From contig JBCCMQ010000004.1 in NCBI GenBank assembly GCA_039026235.1, forward strand, positions 178,019 through 242,018: a DNA stretch of 64,000 bases. Reading direction: 5' to 3'. The notes under the pieces are model-generated. The model was not told the origin of the DNA, did no database searches, and worked only from the letters and a program-made list of their open reading frames with translations. Made by a program: the position numbers and the translations under genes. Each line of letters starts with the position of its first letter. Positions within the stretch are counted from its first letter, which is position 1. Shown here piece after piece: positions 53,927-62,471 of this stretch. The DNA comes from JBCCMQ01 sp039026235 (GTDB taxonomy: Bacteria; Pseudomonadota; Alphaproteobacteria; Rhodobacterales; Rhodobacteraceae).

Positions 53927-54577
53927 TTACGACTTGCGCGCGCGGCGCAGGGCGCCCAGACCGGCCAGAGCACCCATCAGCAGAAGCGCCGACGCCGGAA
54001 GCGGCACAACGCTCACACCACCTTCGGCAACGAAGCGAAGGATCATGTCGTCGTGGTTGTCATCATCGGGGTTCTCGGCCTGATCGTCGAATGCCAGGAA
54101 CACAAAGTCGCTGCTGCCGGTGGTATCGAAGTACACACCGAACGACAGATCGCCGAAGATCCCGTCTGAAGATGCCGCACCGTCGCTGTCAAAGAACATC
54201 TCGGTCGTTGCCAATAGGCCAGCACCGAACGTGCCCGACACCGAGCCGTCGTCGTCGTTGGCAAAGTCCAAAACTTCGTTGTTCGTTTCAGAGATTGATT
54301 CGACGCTACCGTCGTCAAGTGTGAAGGTGTTTGTAAAGCCGCTCTCGGCGGCGACCAGGAACGCCTCCACGGTCTCGCCACCGGCTCCGATCTCGATGTC
54401 GTACACCAGCCCGAAGCCAAGGTCGCCTTCGGCAATCCCAAATGCCGCGGCCATTTCGGCGGTAAAGTCGTTGTTCGATGCGACAGAGCCGTTGTTAATG
54501 AAAATGGACGCGCCCATGGCGCTGCCCGCGAAAAGAAGGCTGGCAGACGCCGCCAGCGCAAACACCGAATTTTTCAT
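53927..54577 (-). CDS. VPLPA-CTERM sorting domain protein
   Basis: A 216-residue exported protein. The signal peptide reads MKNSVFALAASASLLFAGSA. The body is Asp/Gly/Ser-rich and probably beta-stranded (ASIFINNGSVASNND, FANDDDGSVSGTFGAG). The tail VVPLPASALLLMGALAGLG followed by ALRRARKS is a VPLPA-CTERM sorting signal, so an exosortase should anchor or process it at the outer surface. The body shares no obvious similarity with the VPLPA protein at 33200. ATG 54577 has GGGGG at fair distance. It ends at a strong terminator. Confidence 0.9.
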   Translation of the reverse strand: MKNSVFALAASASLLFAGSAMGASIFINNGSVASNNDFTAEMAAAFGIAEGDLGFGLVYDIEIGAGGETVEAFLVAAESGFTNTFTLDDGSVESISETNNEVLDFANDDDGSVSGTFGAGLLATTEMFFDSDGAASSDGIFGDLSFGVYFDTTGSSDFVFLAFDDQAENPDDDNHDDMILRFVAEGGVSVVPLPASALLLMGALAGLGALRRARKS

Positions 54578-54935
54578 ACGAAACCCCCTCAGGTCGCTCG
54601 TTACAATAAAAAATCTGGGCACGCACCTGTACCCGCGGGCGATTTATCGCTCATTTTGGACAAAGGGTCAACAGATTTACGCCTTTTTTACGATTCCATG
54701 GGGGCCGGGCCAAACAGCGGCGCGGCCTTAAAGAACAGGCGTTTTCCGCAGGATATGTGCCAAGATTTGACCGGATCTTCCCAAGACGCTGCGCATAAAA
54801 GACTTTTTTCCGCGGGACGGCGCGACTGTTGCCCATTTGTGATCAGACTTTTGCCTGATTCTCGCCACAATTGCTGTTGGCGGGTGCCTTGCTTGGGGAT
54901 AACTTGCAACGTGTACATGGTGTTGGGGGTGTGTG
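54578..54935. promoter_or_regulatory. Divergent gap between VPLPA gene and DUF4177 gene
   Basis: About 358 bases, AT-richer near the VPLPA gene (TTACAATAAAAAATC, 54601-54615), where its promoter probably lies. No frame is convincing. Confidence 0.45.
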
Positions 54936-55451
54936 ATGTACGAGTACCGTATCGTGCCCGCGCCGTCGATTGTGTCCTCGGGGTGGGGCCTTCGGCGGCG
55001 CAAGGACGCGCAATTGGCGCAACTGTCCGATCTTATGAACGACATGACCGAGGTGGGCTGGGAATTCCAGCGCTCTGAATTCGTTCCGGCGCCGCGCAGC
55101 CTTCTGGGTCTGCGCGCGGCCGACAAGCATGTTCTGGTGTTCCGGCGGCCGAAGAACCGTGCCGTGGCGCTTTTGCCCTCTCCCGAGGCGGTGGCCGAAG
55201 CCGACCGCGCGCCGAAACCCGCGCGGGCCCAGACACTGTCGGCGACCGCCGCCCCGCCCCGCGTCGGCGACACCGACCTGATATCAAAGGCCCGCGCCCG
55301 CGTGGCCAACCTCCGCGAAAGTGGCGTCACCCAGGAACCAGCGGATGCCAAACGCCCGTTCTCACCGATCGAAGCGGTGGGCGGCCGGATCAATCCGGCG
55401 ACGGTGGCGATGCGGCGCGACACCTACCGGGTGCGGCACGCGCCTGTCTGA
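54936..55451 (+). CDS. DUF4177-like protein
   Basis: A 171-residue protein. Residues 1-65 match DUF4177: MYEYRIVPAPSIVSSGWG, LMNDMTEVGWEFQRSEFVPA, DKHVLVFRRPK. The rest is Ala/Pro/Arg-rich and likely disordered, ending GGRINPATVAMRRDTYRVRH. The family is uncharacterised; a small cytoplasmic role is all that can be said. The start has GGGGGTG about 6 bases upstream. The gene is convergent with bolA across a strong shared hairpin. Confidence 0.78.
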   Translation: MYEYRIVPAPSIVSSGWGLRRRKDAQLAQLSDLMNDMTEVGWEFQRSEFVPAPRSLLGLRAADKHVLVFRRPKNRAVALLPSPEAVAEADRAPKPARAQTLSATAAPPRVGDTDLISKARARVANLRESGVTQEPADAKRPFSPIEAVGGRINPATVAMRRDTYRVRHAPV

Positions 55452-55462
55452 ATGCCCCCACG

Positions 55463-55513
55463 GACAACGGGCCCGCCCGCACGCCCGCACACGGGCGGAG
55501 CCGGCCCGTTGTC
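55463..55513. terminator. Bidirectional hairpin between DUF4177 gene and bolA
   Basis: GACAACGGGCC (55463-55473) and GGCCCGTTGTC (55503-55513) form a perfect 11-base stem, with further CGCCCG/CGGGCG pairing inside. It lies between two convergent genes. Confidence 0.8.
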
Positions 55514-55517
55514 GCTC

Positions 55518-55775
55518 TTAATCACTGATCTTCAGCGACAGCGCGTGAATCCGATTCAGGATATCCTTGCCGAGCGCGTCATGCACCGCCCGGTGGCGGG
55601 CCATCCGGCCCATACCGGCGAAGCCCGGCGCCGTTATCCGCACATTGAAATGCGTCTCGCCGCCTTCACGGAACCCGGCGTGGCCCCGGTGGCTTTCGCT
55701 GTCATCGATCACTTCGAGCTCTGACGGCGCGAATGCGACTTCCAGTTTTCGTTGAATTTCCGACTTGATGGTCAT
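55518..55775 (-). CDS. BolA family protein
   Basis: An 85-residue BolA-like protein: EVAFAPSELEVIDDSESHRG, the conserved THFNVRITAPGF, and RMARHRAVHDALGKDI with the HRAV motif. BolA proteins partner monothiol glutaredoxins in iron-sulfur/iron regulation. It is divergent from the J-domain gene with about 70 bases between; this bolA/J-domain/cobS neighbourhood recurs in Rhodobacterales. Confidence 0.95.
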   Translation of the reverse strand: MTIKSEIQRKLEVAFAPSELEVIDDSESHRGHAGFREGGETHFNVRITAPGFAGMGRMARHRAVHDALGKDILNRIHALSLKISD

Positions 55776-55847
55776 TTTTCGCTTCTCAGGACTTTCGCTT
55801 CTGCGCGAAGCGGCTAAACTCCGTTGCCCGACTCGGAAAGGTTTGTC

Positions 55848-56480
55848 ATGTCCAAAAATGATCCCTTCGGCTTCGACATTTCGGTTTCGTCGGACAAGAA
55901 AAAAAGATCCAAGGGTCGGCGCGGCATGTCCGGTGCCTTTGAGACCTCAAAGCGCGAGTGCGAACACCCGGGGTGCAAAGAGATCGGCAAGTACCGGGCC
56001 CCACGGTCGCCCGATACGCTGGATGACTATCTGTGGTTCTGCAAGGACCATGTGCGCGAATACAATCTGCGCTGGAATTACTTTGAAGGATCGAGCCCCG
56101 AAGAGATGGATGCACAGGTCGACAGCGACCGGGTGTGGAACCGCGACACGGCTCCCTTTGGCAAAAAGTCAGAGGAACAGCGCGCCTGGGCCCGGCTGGG
56201 TGTGGATGATCCGCATCAGGTTCTGGGCGAAAACGGCACCCGCAACCCCGGCAAGTCGATCACCGGCACCCGCCGCCTGCCGCCCAAGGAACGCCGGGCG
56301 CTGGATATTCTTGAGGCGCGCGATCACTGGACCAAGTCAGCGATTCGAAAACAGTACAAGAGCCTGGTCAAGGATCTGCACCCCGACATGAACGGCGGCG
56401 CCCGGGAAGACGAAGAGCGCCTGCAAGAGGTTGTCTGGGCCTGGGACCAGATCAAGGAAAGCCGGAACTTTCCTGACTGA
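55848..56480 (+). CDS. J-domain-containing protein
   Basis: A 210-residue cytoplasmic protein. The J domain is at the C-terminus (DHWTKSAIRKQYKSLVKDLH with HPD at about 189). The N-terminal two thirds carry a conserved ECEHPGCKEIGKYRAP stretch, where two Cys may bind metal, and WFCKDHVREYNLRWNYF. It would deliver clients to an Hsp70. GGAAAGG lies 7 bases before ATG 55848; the longer frame adds 8 residues. It is divergent from bolA and upstream of cobS, a layout typical of the order; the chemoreceptor gene intervenes here. Confidence 0.9.
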   Translation: MSKNDPFGFDISVSSDKKKRSKGRRGMSGAFETSKRECEHPGCKEIGKYRAPRSPDTLDDYLWFCKDHVREYNLRWNYFEGSSPEEMDAQVDSDRVWNRDTAPFGKKSEEQRAWARLGVDDPHQVLGENGTRNPGKSITGTRRLPPKERRALDILEARDHWTKSAIRKQYKSLVKDLHPDMNGGAREDEERLQEVVWAWDQIKESRNFPD

Positions 56481-56594
56481 TCTGTATAGGATTATGTTTT
56501 GTGCAAAGTTGCACAATCATCTTAATCGCGCTTAAGCGCTGGGTAACTGTTGGTCCTTATGGGTCCCCCGACTTGCATTGCGTCGGAGACACCA

Positions 56595-58910
56595 ATGGCC
56601 ACCAATACCCTAGCAGGCCGCATTCAGCGCCTCGGAAAAGTAAACTCGCTTCTTTTGGTCCTCGTTGCCGCCGTGGGCAGCGGAGCGGCCTTTAAGCTGA
56701 CCAGTCTTTTTGGAGAGTTTCAGACCGTAACCGATGAAAGCCTGATCATTCAGGACATGCTGGAAAACACCTTTCAGGTGCGGCTGGCCGCCAGCCAGTT
56801 GCAGGCGCAAGACAACGGCGTTGGCGCTGAACTGGAACGGCGGATCGCCGAAATCAACGCCAGCTCGACAGAGCTGGCCGAATTGGCGAAGGACGCGGCG
56901 CTTCTGGCCACCTTGAAAAAACTTGATGCCGACGTCGCGACCTACAAAGATGCGCTGAAACAAATGGGCGCCCTGCAGGCGACCCTTGGGTTAGGCGTGG
57001 CCGAGGTACGCGGTTTGGCCGATCGCGTGGCCAAGGAGATGCACGATCTGGAAGTCGGCGCGCTAGAGACGGGCGACCCAAGGGTGATTGCCCTTGCCAC
57101 CGAAGCGCTTGAGTCATCGCTGAGGTCCGAGGCGCATCTAGAACGCTATCTGGCGACCGGAACCAGCCGTTACATACAGGCATTCGCGGAATCGACCGCC
57201 GAAGCAAAGCGCGCCGCCCAACAGGCCGACAATGGCTCTGCGCAGCCGGCACTTGTCGATGTGATCGCTGGCGGGATCGCCGCACTCAGCGCCTATCAGC
57301 TTGCCGCCGAAACAGTGCAGTCCGCGACCGACGAGCGCCGGACCGTTCAGGCATCGCTTGATGTGGTGGGGCCAAGGATCGTCACCGATATTCAAGAGCT
57401 TTTCGACACCGTCGCCGACTATCAGGCGGCAATCGGCCGATCGGGGATGTCCACATCCCAGTGGATGGTCGCCCTTCTTGCCGCTCTGTCGCTCGTGGCC
57501 GTGTCCTTCGGCTATCTCTTCTCGCGCCGGATCGCCCGCGAACTTGCCGACGGGCTGGGTGCGCGGATTGCCGAAATGGCGGGGCTTGCCGAGGGCAATC
57601 TGGAAGTTGCTATCGCCGATCGCTACGACGCGGCCGAGTTGCAGGATATCGGCCGTGCGCTGCAGGTGTTCCGCAATCGGTCGAAGGAGGCCAAAGAACT
57701 GGAGGCCGAGAAACTGGCCTCGGAAGAGGCCGTCCGCGAACGCGAAGCGCGTGCGGAACGCGAGCGGGTTGAAGAGCAACGCAAGCACATGGAAGCCAGT
57801 GCGGCCATGCGCAAGCGGATGCTTGACGAATTGCAGTCCTCGGTGGGTTCGGTTGTATCGGCGGCCGCCGAAGGTGATTTCACCCACCGCGTCAGCGCCG
57901 ATTTTGAAGAACCTGCCATGGGCGCCCTGGCACGGTCTGTCAACGCCTTGGTAGAGCGGGTCGAAGAAGGTCTGTCCGAGACTGCCCGCGTCGTCGAAGG
58001 CCTGGCAGACGGTCGGCTTGATGCCCGCATGGAAGGCGAATACTCCGGTCTTTTCAGAGGACTGCAGGCCGGTCTTAACAGCGCCGTCGAGACCCTGCGC
58101 CAGACGGTGCGCGCCATTGAAGATCAAAGTGGCAGTGTATGGGTCGAGGCCGGAGCCATGACCAGTACCAGCGAGTCGCTGGCGCGCAGCTCTGAAAAGC
58201 AGGCCTCGTCTCTGGAACAAAGCTCGGCCGCGATGGAAGAATTCTCTACCTCAGCCAAGCAGAACGCAGACCATGCGGCCAGCGTGACCGACCGCGCCAA
58301 AGCGGCCGCTGCCCGGGCCGAAGCCGCCGGCGAAATGGTGGGATCGGCGGTCTCGGCCATGGCCGATATCAAGACCGCTTCGGACAGGATTGGCGAAATC
58401 GTCGAAGTGATGGAAAGCCTGGCGTTCCAGACCAATCTTCTGGCGGTCAACGCCTCGGTGGAATCGGCCCGCGCCGGCGAGGCCGGCAAGGGATTTGCCG
58501 TTGTCGCCACCGAAGTGCGGGCGCTGGCCCAACGCTCTGCCGACGCATCGCGCGACATCAAGTCCCTGGTTGACGAAAGCACCTCGCAGGTCGCCAAGGG
58601 CGTCGGTCTCGTGGAAAAGACCGGAGAGATCCTGCGCGAGACCGTCTCAGATGTCAGCGGCATGTTGGATCCCCTGGCCGATCTGACCCAAAGCAGCCAC
58701 GAGCAGGCAACCGGTGTCGAAGAGGTGACCACCGCCCTGGCGCAGCTTGACGTGCTGACCCAGGAAAATGCCTCGATGTCCCAGCAGAGCCGGGTCAATG
58801 CCCAGACACTGCAGGACAACGCCCGGTCGATGCGCGAACTGATCGCCACCTTCCAGACCGGCAGCGAAAGCGACGCGACCGAAGATGGTGATCTGAGCCG
58901 CTCGGCCTGA
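56595..58910 (+). CDS. Methyl-accepting chemotaxis protein
   Basis: A 771-residue membrane chemoreceptor. A first membrane helix lies around residues 15-35 (LLLVLVAAVGSGAAFKLTSL), a periplasmic domain of about 260 residues follows, then a second helix (MVALLAALSLVAVSFGYLFS). A HAMP domain, a helical linker and a second HAMP-like stretch (residues 420-500) come next. The signalling tip reads FQTNLLAVNASVESARAGEA, with ASVE where most receptors have AAIE. No signal-binding family is recognisable in the periplasmic part. GGAG sits 7 bases before ATG 56595. No che genes are adjacent. Confidence 0.92.
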   Translation: MATNTLAGRIQRLGKVNSLLLVLVAAVGSGAAFKLTSLFGEFQTVTDESLIIQDMLENTFQVRLAASQLQAQDNGVGAELERRIAEINASSTELAELAKDAALLATLKKLDADVATYKDALKQMGALQATLGLGVAEVRGLADRVAKEMHDLEVGALETGDPRVIALATEALESSLRSEAHLERYLATGTSRYIQAFAESTAEAKRAAQQADNGSAQPALVDVIAGGIAALSAYQLAAETVQSATDERRTVQASLDVVGPRIVTDIQELFDTVADYQAAIGRSGMSTSQWMVALLAALSLVAVSFGYLFSRRIARELADGLGARIAEMAGLAEGNLEVAIADRYDAAELQDIGRALQVFRNRSKEAKELEAEKLASEEAVREREARAERERVEEQRKHMEASAAMRKRMLDELQSSVGSVVSAAAEGDFTHRVSADFEEPAMGALARSVNALVERVEEGLSETARVVEGLADGRLDARMEGEYSGLFRGLQAGLNSAVETLRQTVRAIEDQSGSVWVEAGAMTSTSESLARSSEKQASSLEQSSAAMEEFSTSAKQNADHAASVTDRAKAAAARAEAAGEMVGSAVSAMADIKTASDRIGEIVEVMESLAFQTNLLAVNASVESARAGEAGKGFAVVATEVRALAQRSADASRDIKSLVDESTSQVAKGVGLVEKTGEILRETVSDVSGMLDPLADLTQSSHEQATGVEEVTTALAQLDVLTQENASMSQQSRVNAQTLQDNARSMRELIATFQTGSESDATEDGDLSRSA

Positions 58911-58922
58911 CCAACGGGCCCG

Positions 58923-58944
58923 GCGCGCCCGTCCCCGGGCGCGT
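58923..58944 (+). terminator. Possible terminator after the chemoreceptor gene
   Basis: The stem GCGCGCCCG / CGGGCGCGT with a 4-base loop begins 12 bases after the stop codon. It has no T run, so its efficiency is uncertain. Confidence 0.5.
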
Positions 58945-59203
58945 CGACGCCCCTTGGGGCTGCCGGACGCCGGTGTCAGAAACCACAACTGGTCGGACGG
59001 GGATGGCGCGCCGGATCGGCATCCCGCCCGGGTCCGATAAGGACGTCTGCCGCCCGCGCCGCGCCCCCGGGTGCGAACCGCCGCCGCCGCCGGATTGAGC
59101 GCACCAGAACGCCTTCCCCTTGTGCTTGAACGCGATATGATGCAACTGAGCGGTCGCAGGGCGCGGCCCAAGGGCAATCGCCCCTTCCTGCATGGGGACG
59201 AAC

Positions 59204-60190
59204 ATGGCGGACGGATCAATGGATGTGGCGACGAAACCGACCGAGGAACTGTCGGTTCGCGAAGTCTTCGGCATCGACACGGATATGAAAATCAAGAGCT
59301 TCGCGGAAAGCTCTGACCGTGTTCCCGATGTCGACACGACCTATAAATTCGACCCCGATACGACGCTCGCCATCCTGGCCGGGTTTTCCCACAACCGCCG
59401 GGTGATGATTCAGGGCTATCACGGCACTGGAAAATCAACGCATATCGAGCAGGTCGCGGCGCGCCTCAAATGGCCCTGTGTCCGCGTCAATCTCGACAGC
59501 CACATCAGCCGGATCGACCTGATCGGCAAGGACGCAATCAAACTGCGCGACGGCAAGCAGGTGACCGAATTCCACGAAGGCATCCTGCCCTGGGCCCTGC
59601 GCAACCCGACGGCCATCGTCTTCGACGAATACGACGCCGGCCGGGCCGACGTGATGTTCGTGATCCAGCGGGTGCTGGAGGTCGACGGCAAGCTGACGCT
59701 TCTCGACCAGAACGAAGTGATCACGCCCCACCCGTTTTTCCGGCTGTTCGCCACATCGAACACCGTGGGGCTGGGCGACACCACCGGGCTCTACCACGGC
59801 ACCCAGCAGATCAACCAGGGCCAGATGGACCGCTGGTCGCTGGTGGCCACGCTGAATTACCTCAGCCACGATGCCGAGGCCGCGATCGTGCTGGCCAAAT
59901 GCCCGCATTACAACACCGAGAAGGGCCGCAAGACCATCGGCCAGATGGTGACCGTGGCCGACCTGACGCGCACCGCCTTCATGGCGGGCGATCTGTCGAC
60001 GGTCATGAGCCCGCGGACGGTCCTCGCCTGGGCCCAGAACAACGAGATCTTCCGCTCGATCGGCTATGCCTTCCGGCTGACCTTTCTCAACAAATGCGAC
60101 GAGCTTGAACGCCAGACCGTGGCCGAGTTCTATCAGCGCTGCTTTGACGAGGAACTGCCCGAAAGCGCCGCGTCGATGAGCTTGGGCTGA
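59204..60190 (+). CDS. cobS: Cobaltochelatase subunit CobS
   Basis: A 328-residue AAA-type ATPase. Walker A is GYHGTGKST, Walker B AIVFDEYDAG, and FRLFATSNTVGLGDTTGLY is the sensor region. With CobT and the porphyrin-binding CobN it inserts cobalt into hydrogenobyrinic acid a,c-diamide in the aerobic cobalamin pathway. ATG 59204 (MADGSMDVATKP) has GGGGA about 6 bases upstream. cobT lies 2.3 kb further on, after three envelope genes. The next gene's apparent start overlaps the cobS stop. Confidence 0.96.
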   Translation: MADGSMDVATKPTEELSVREVFGIDTDMKIKSFAESSDRVPDVDTTYKFDPDTTLAILAGFSHNRRVMIQGYHGTGKSTHIEQVAARLKWPCVRVNLDSHISRIDLIGKDAIKLRDGKQVTEFHEGILPWALRNPTAIVFDEYDAGRADVMFVIQRVLEVDGKLTLLDQNEVITPHPFFRLFATSNTVGLGDTTGLYHGTQQINQGQMDRWSLVATLNYLSHDAEAAIVLAKCPHYNTEKGRKTIGQMVTVADLTRTAFMAGDLSTVMSPRTVLAWAQNNEIFRSIGYAFRLTFLNKCDELERQTVAEFYQRCFDEELPESAASMSLG

Positions 60191-60810
60191 TCCGCGGCCT
60201 TCTTATACTGGCGCTGGTTCTTACGGCCACGTCCGGGGCCGCGCAGCAATTGTCGCGCAATGAGAGGCTGGCCCGGGGTGACATCGCCCCGACCGCTCAG
60301 GACGCCGCGCGCAGAAACGCCGGGTGCGCCCAGCCCCAATTCACCGAGGCAAGAACAGTCGCGGTCGCCCAAGGTGTGAACGCCACGATAGGACGCCTGC
60401 CGCCGATTGCCTTTCTGACCGCGGTCGAGTTTGTGCAGGACGCCGGCAAAGACACATACTCTATTGTGGCGATGCAACCCCTCCCAAATGGCGGGATTGC
60501 GGGCGTGGATTTCTGCGAAGCCGTTCTTGTTACGTATCACCAGGTTTCGCGCGATGGCACGCTGGCGGCCCAGGCGCTTCGGCTGCGCAGCGGGATCGAC
60601 CTGGCGCGTGATTATCCCAACACCTCCAGGACCATTCGCGCCCGCGACCAGGCCTTCGTTTTTGGGGAAAGTGAGTATCTGGTTCTGGACACCGGCAAGC
60701 GTGCCGTCCGCCGGTGGGTCGAAAGCTCTTTCAAACAATGGGCCGTTGCAAATGGCGCCCGCCTGAGCTTCGAGCTTGGCGATTGCATTTTTGTGCCCAC
60801 CGGGCGCTGA
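60187..60810 (+). CDS. Secreted hypothetical protein with non-standard start
   Basis: A 207-residue protein if translated from CTG at 60187, overlapping the cobS stop (CTGA). That start alone gives a clean signal peptide, IRGLLILALVLTATSGAAQQ. The first standard start, a TTG at 60250, would lose it. The mature part has two Cys (RNAGCAQP and VDFCEAVLV) and a C-terminal pair (ELGDCIFVP), and no family I recognise. A periplasmic role is likely. It follows cobS directly and precedes an OmpA-like gene on the other strand. Confidence 0.6.
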   Translation: MIRGLLILALVLTATSGAAQQLSRNERLARGDIAPTAQDAARRNAGCAQPQFTEARTVAVAQGVNATIGRLPPIAFLTAVEFVQDAGKDTYSIVAMQPLPNGGIAGVDFCEAVLVTYHQVSRDGTLAAQALRLRSGIDLARDYPNTSRTIRARDQAFVFGESEYLVLDTGKRAVRRWVESSFKQWAVANGARLSFELGDCIFVPTGR

Positions 60811-60882
60811 GGCAGCGCCCGCGCGATACCTCTCATTTCCGGCAAAACGATCTGCCCCACCGAACAGGAACGACCGCGCAGC

Positions 60883-61815
60883 TCATTCCAGCCGCTGCAC
60901 CAGTTCGACCCGGCGGTTAAGCTGTTTGCCGCCCGGTGTCGTGTTCAGCGCCACGGGCACCAGGGGCCCGACCCCGAAGGATGCGACACGGTCCGCCGGG
61001 ACGCCGTAGTCCGAGGTGAGCGCCGCCGTGACCGATGCGGCCCGGTCGGATGACAGACCCATGTTCAGCTCCAGCGCGCCGGTGTCATCGGTGTGGCCGA
61101 CGATATAAAAACGCCCCGGCGTCTTGGCGATCACATTGGCCATGATCTGCAGGATGTCTTCCGAGCCCGGACGGATCGTGGCGCTGCCGGTGTCGAATTC
61201 GATCCCGTAGACAACCGCCTTGCCGATCTCGCCCAACTGCTCTGTCAGCATCTCTTCGTTGATCGTCACCGTGCCCGTCTCCATGACCGCGAGCGTCAGT
61301 TCAGACATCAGATAGAGACCCTGTTCGCTGGACACCGTCAGGACAAAGACGGTGCGTGTGTCGTCGCGCGTCGTGTCCGCCACCAGGTAATATTCCGGGA
61401 AGGTGGTGATCCGCTGCAGCGAGGCCTGCGGCATGCGTTTCCCGTCCGGCGTCTGGTGCTGCTGATTCCCGATGCTGGCGTCCCTGTACATCTGGGCCAG
61501 GCGCAACACCTCTGGCCGCTCCAGCCGCCCGGGCGTGGTGATGTCGAAACCCGCCTGGGACAGCGCCATCTCGAAACTGCGAAACGCCTCCAGCGGCGAC
61601 TTCAGGTCGGGAAGCTTCAGCACGGTCGAAATCAGGCGTCCCTCGACCGTCGAGATGTCTTCGCCCAGCATGATCGGCAATGCAGCAAATTCGCTGATCG
61701 TCTGGCCCAGGATCGTGCTGCCCGCGAAGGGTTGCACCGCCGTCGGCTCTTGCGATTGCGCCGCCGGAGCCCAAAGCGCCAGCACCAGCACGTAAATGAC
61801 GTCTCTCAATTTCAT
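60883..61815 (-). CDS. OmpA family protein
   Basis: A 310-residue exported protein. The signal peptide is MKLRDVIYVLVLALWAPAAQ. Residues 25-190 form a region I cannot assign, and residues 195-310 are the OmpA peptidoglycan-binding domain (YGIEFDTGSATIRPGSEDIL, IVGHTDDTGALELNMGLSSD, QLNRRVELVQRLE). It should link the outer envelope to peptidoglycan. The start at 61815 has GGGGATTAGAG upstream; the longer frame to 61965 is unlikely. It is convergent with the secreted protein after cobS. Confidence 0.9.
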   Translation of the reverse strand: MKLRDVIYVLVLALWAPAAQSQEPTAVQPFAGSTILGQTISEFAALPIMLGEDISTVEGRLISTVLKLPDLKSPLEAFRSFEMALSQAGFDITTPGRLERPEVLRLAQMYRDASIGNQQHQTPDGKRMPQASLQRITTFPEYYLVADTTRDDTRTVFVLTVSSEQGLYLMSELTLAVMETGTVTINEEMLTEQLGEIGKAVVYGIEFDTGSATIRPGSEDILQIMANVIAKTPGRFYIVGHTDDTGALELNMGLSSDRAASVTAALTSDYGVPADRVASFGVGPLVPVALNTTPGGKQLNRRVELVQRLE

Positions 61816-62013
61816 CTCTAATCCCCCCGTTTGAATGCCTGCAACCAATGCCGCGAGCCTAGCAGGCCGAAGGCGCCGTTCAAAGCCGCCCCTTGCGCCA
61901 GAATGTCGGGGGCCAATCGGCGCTGGACACACACCAGATGGGGCGCCCGAGTAGGGACATGACACAACATCTCATATTTTTTCACAAAGTGCCCACTTTT
62001 CAGGCGTATTTGG

Positions 62014-62421
62014 ATGGATATAGTTTACACTGTGAGCAGAGTAAGAAAAGTCTTTGCCTCCCTCTTATGCGCCACGGCAGTCGCTTCGCCGACCCTGGCG
62101 CAAACCTTTGATCTTCAACGATCCTTTGCCGATTGTGCCGGGCGATACAGCGCGCTAGAGCATCATCTCTGGCTGACGGACGGTGCGGCCGCGGGGCGGG
62201 CCGCCATGCAGCGCGAGGCTTTCGCGGACCTACTGACCGCTGTCCTTCCGGGCGATCCGGATGCGGCATCCTCGGCGCTGAACCAGCGGATCGCGGCCCG
62301 CGCCGCCCAGGCCGCGCTGTTGCGCACGGCCGCCTTCGGGCAAAACGATGCGGCACGTTCGGCCAAGACGCTGGCGTCCCAATACATCGCCAGTTGCGAC
62401 CGCCTGCTTCTGGGCGGCTGA
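62014..62421 (+). CDS. Small secreted hypothetical protein
   Basis: A 135-residue protein with a signal peptide in the first 30 residues (KVFASLLCATAVASPTLAQ, cleavage likely at LAQ-T). The mature part is helical with three Cys-containing points (ADCAGRY, ASCDRLL) and no recognised family. A GTG at 62032 is an alternative start that would trim the leader. It sits 50 bases before cobT on the same strand and may be co-transcribed with it. Confidence 0.7.
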   Translation: MDIVYTVSRVRKVFASLLCATAVASPTLAQTFDLQRSFADCAGRYSALEHHLWLTDGAAAGRAAMQREAFADLLTAVLPGDPDAASSALNQRIAARAAQAALLRTAAFGQNDAARSAKTLASQYIASCDRLLLGG

Positions 62422-62471
62422 CACCGCATTCGGACTTGCCTTTTCCGCCATCCGGGCTGATGTAACCGGGC

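Noticed and set aside
57138..58220. 360-codon minus-strand frame over the chemoreceptor
   Set aside because: Antisense artefact; no start site or family match.
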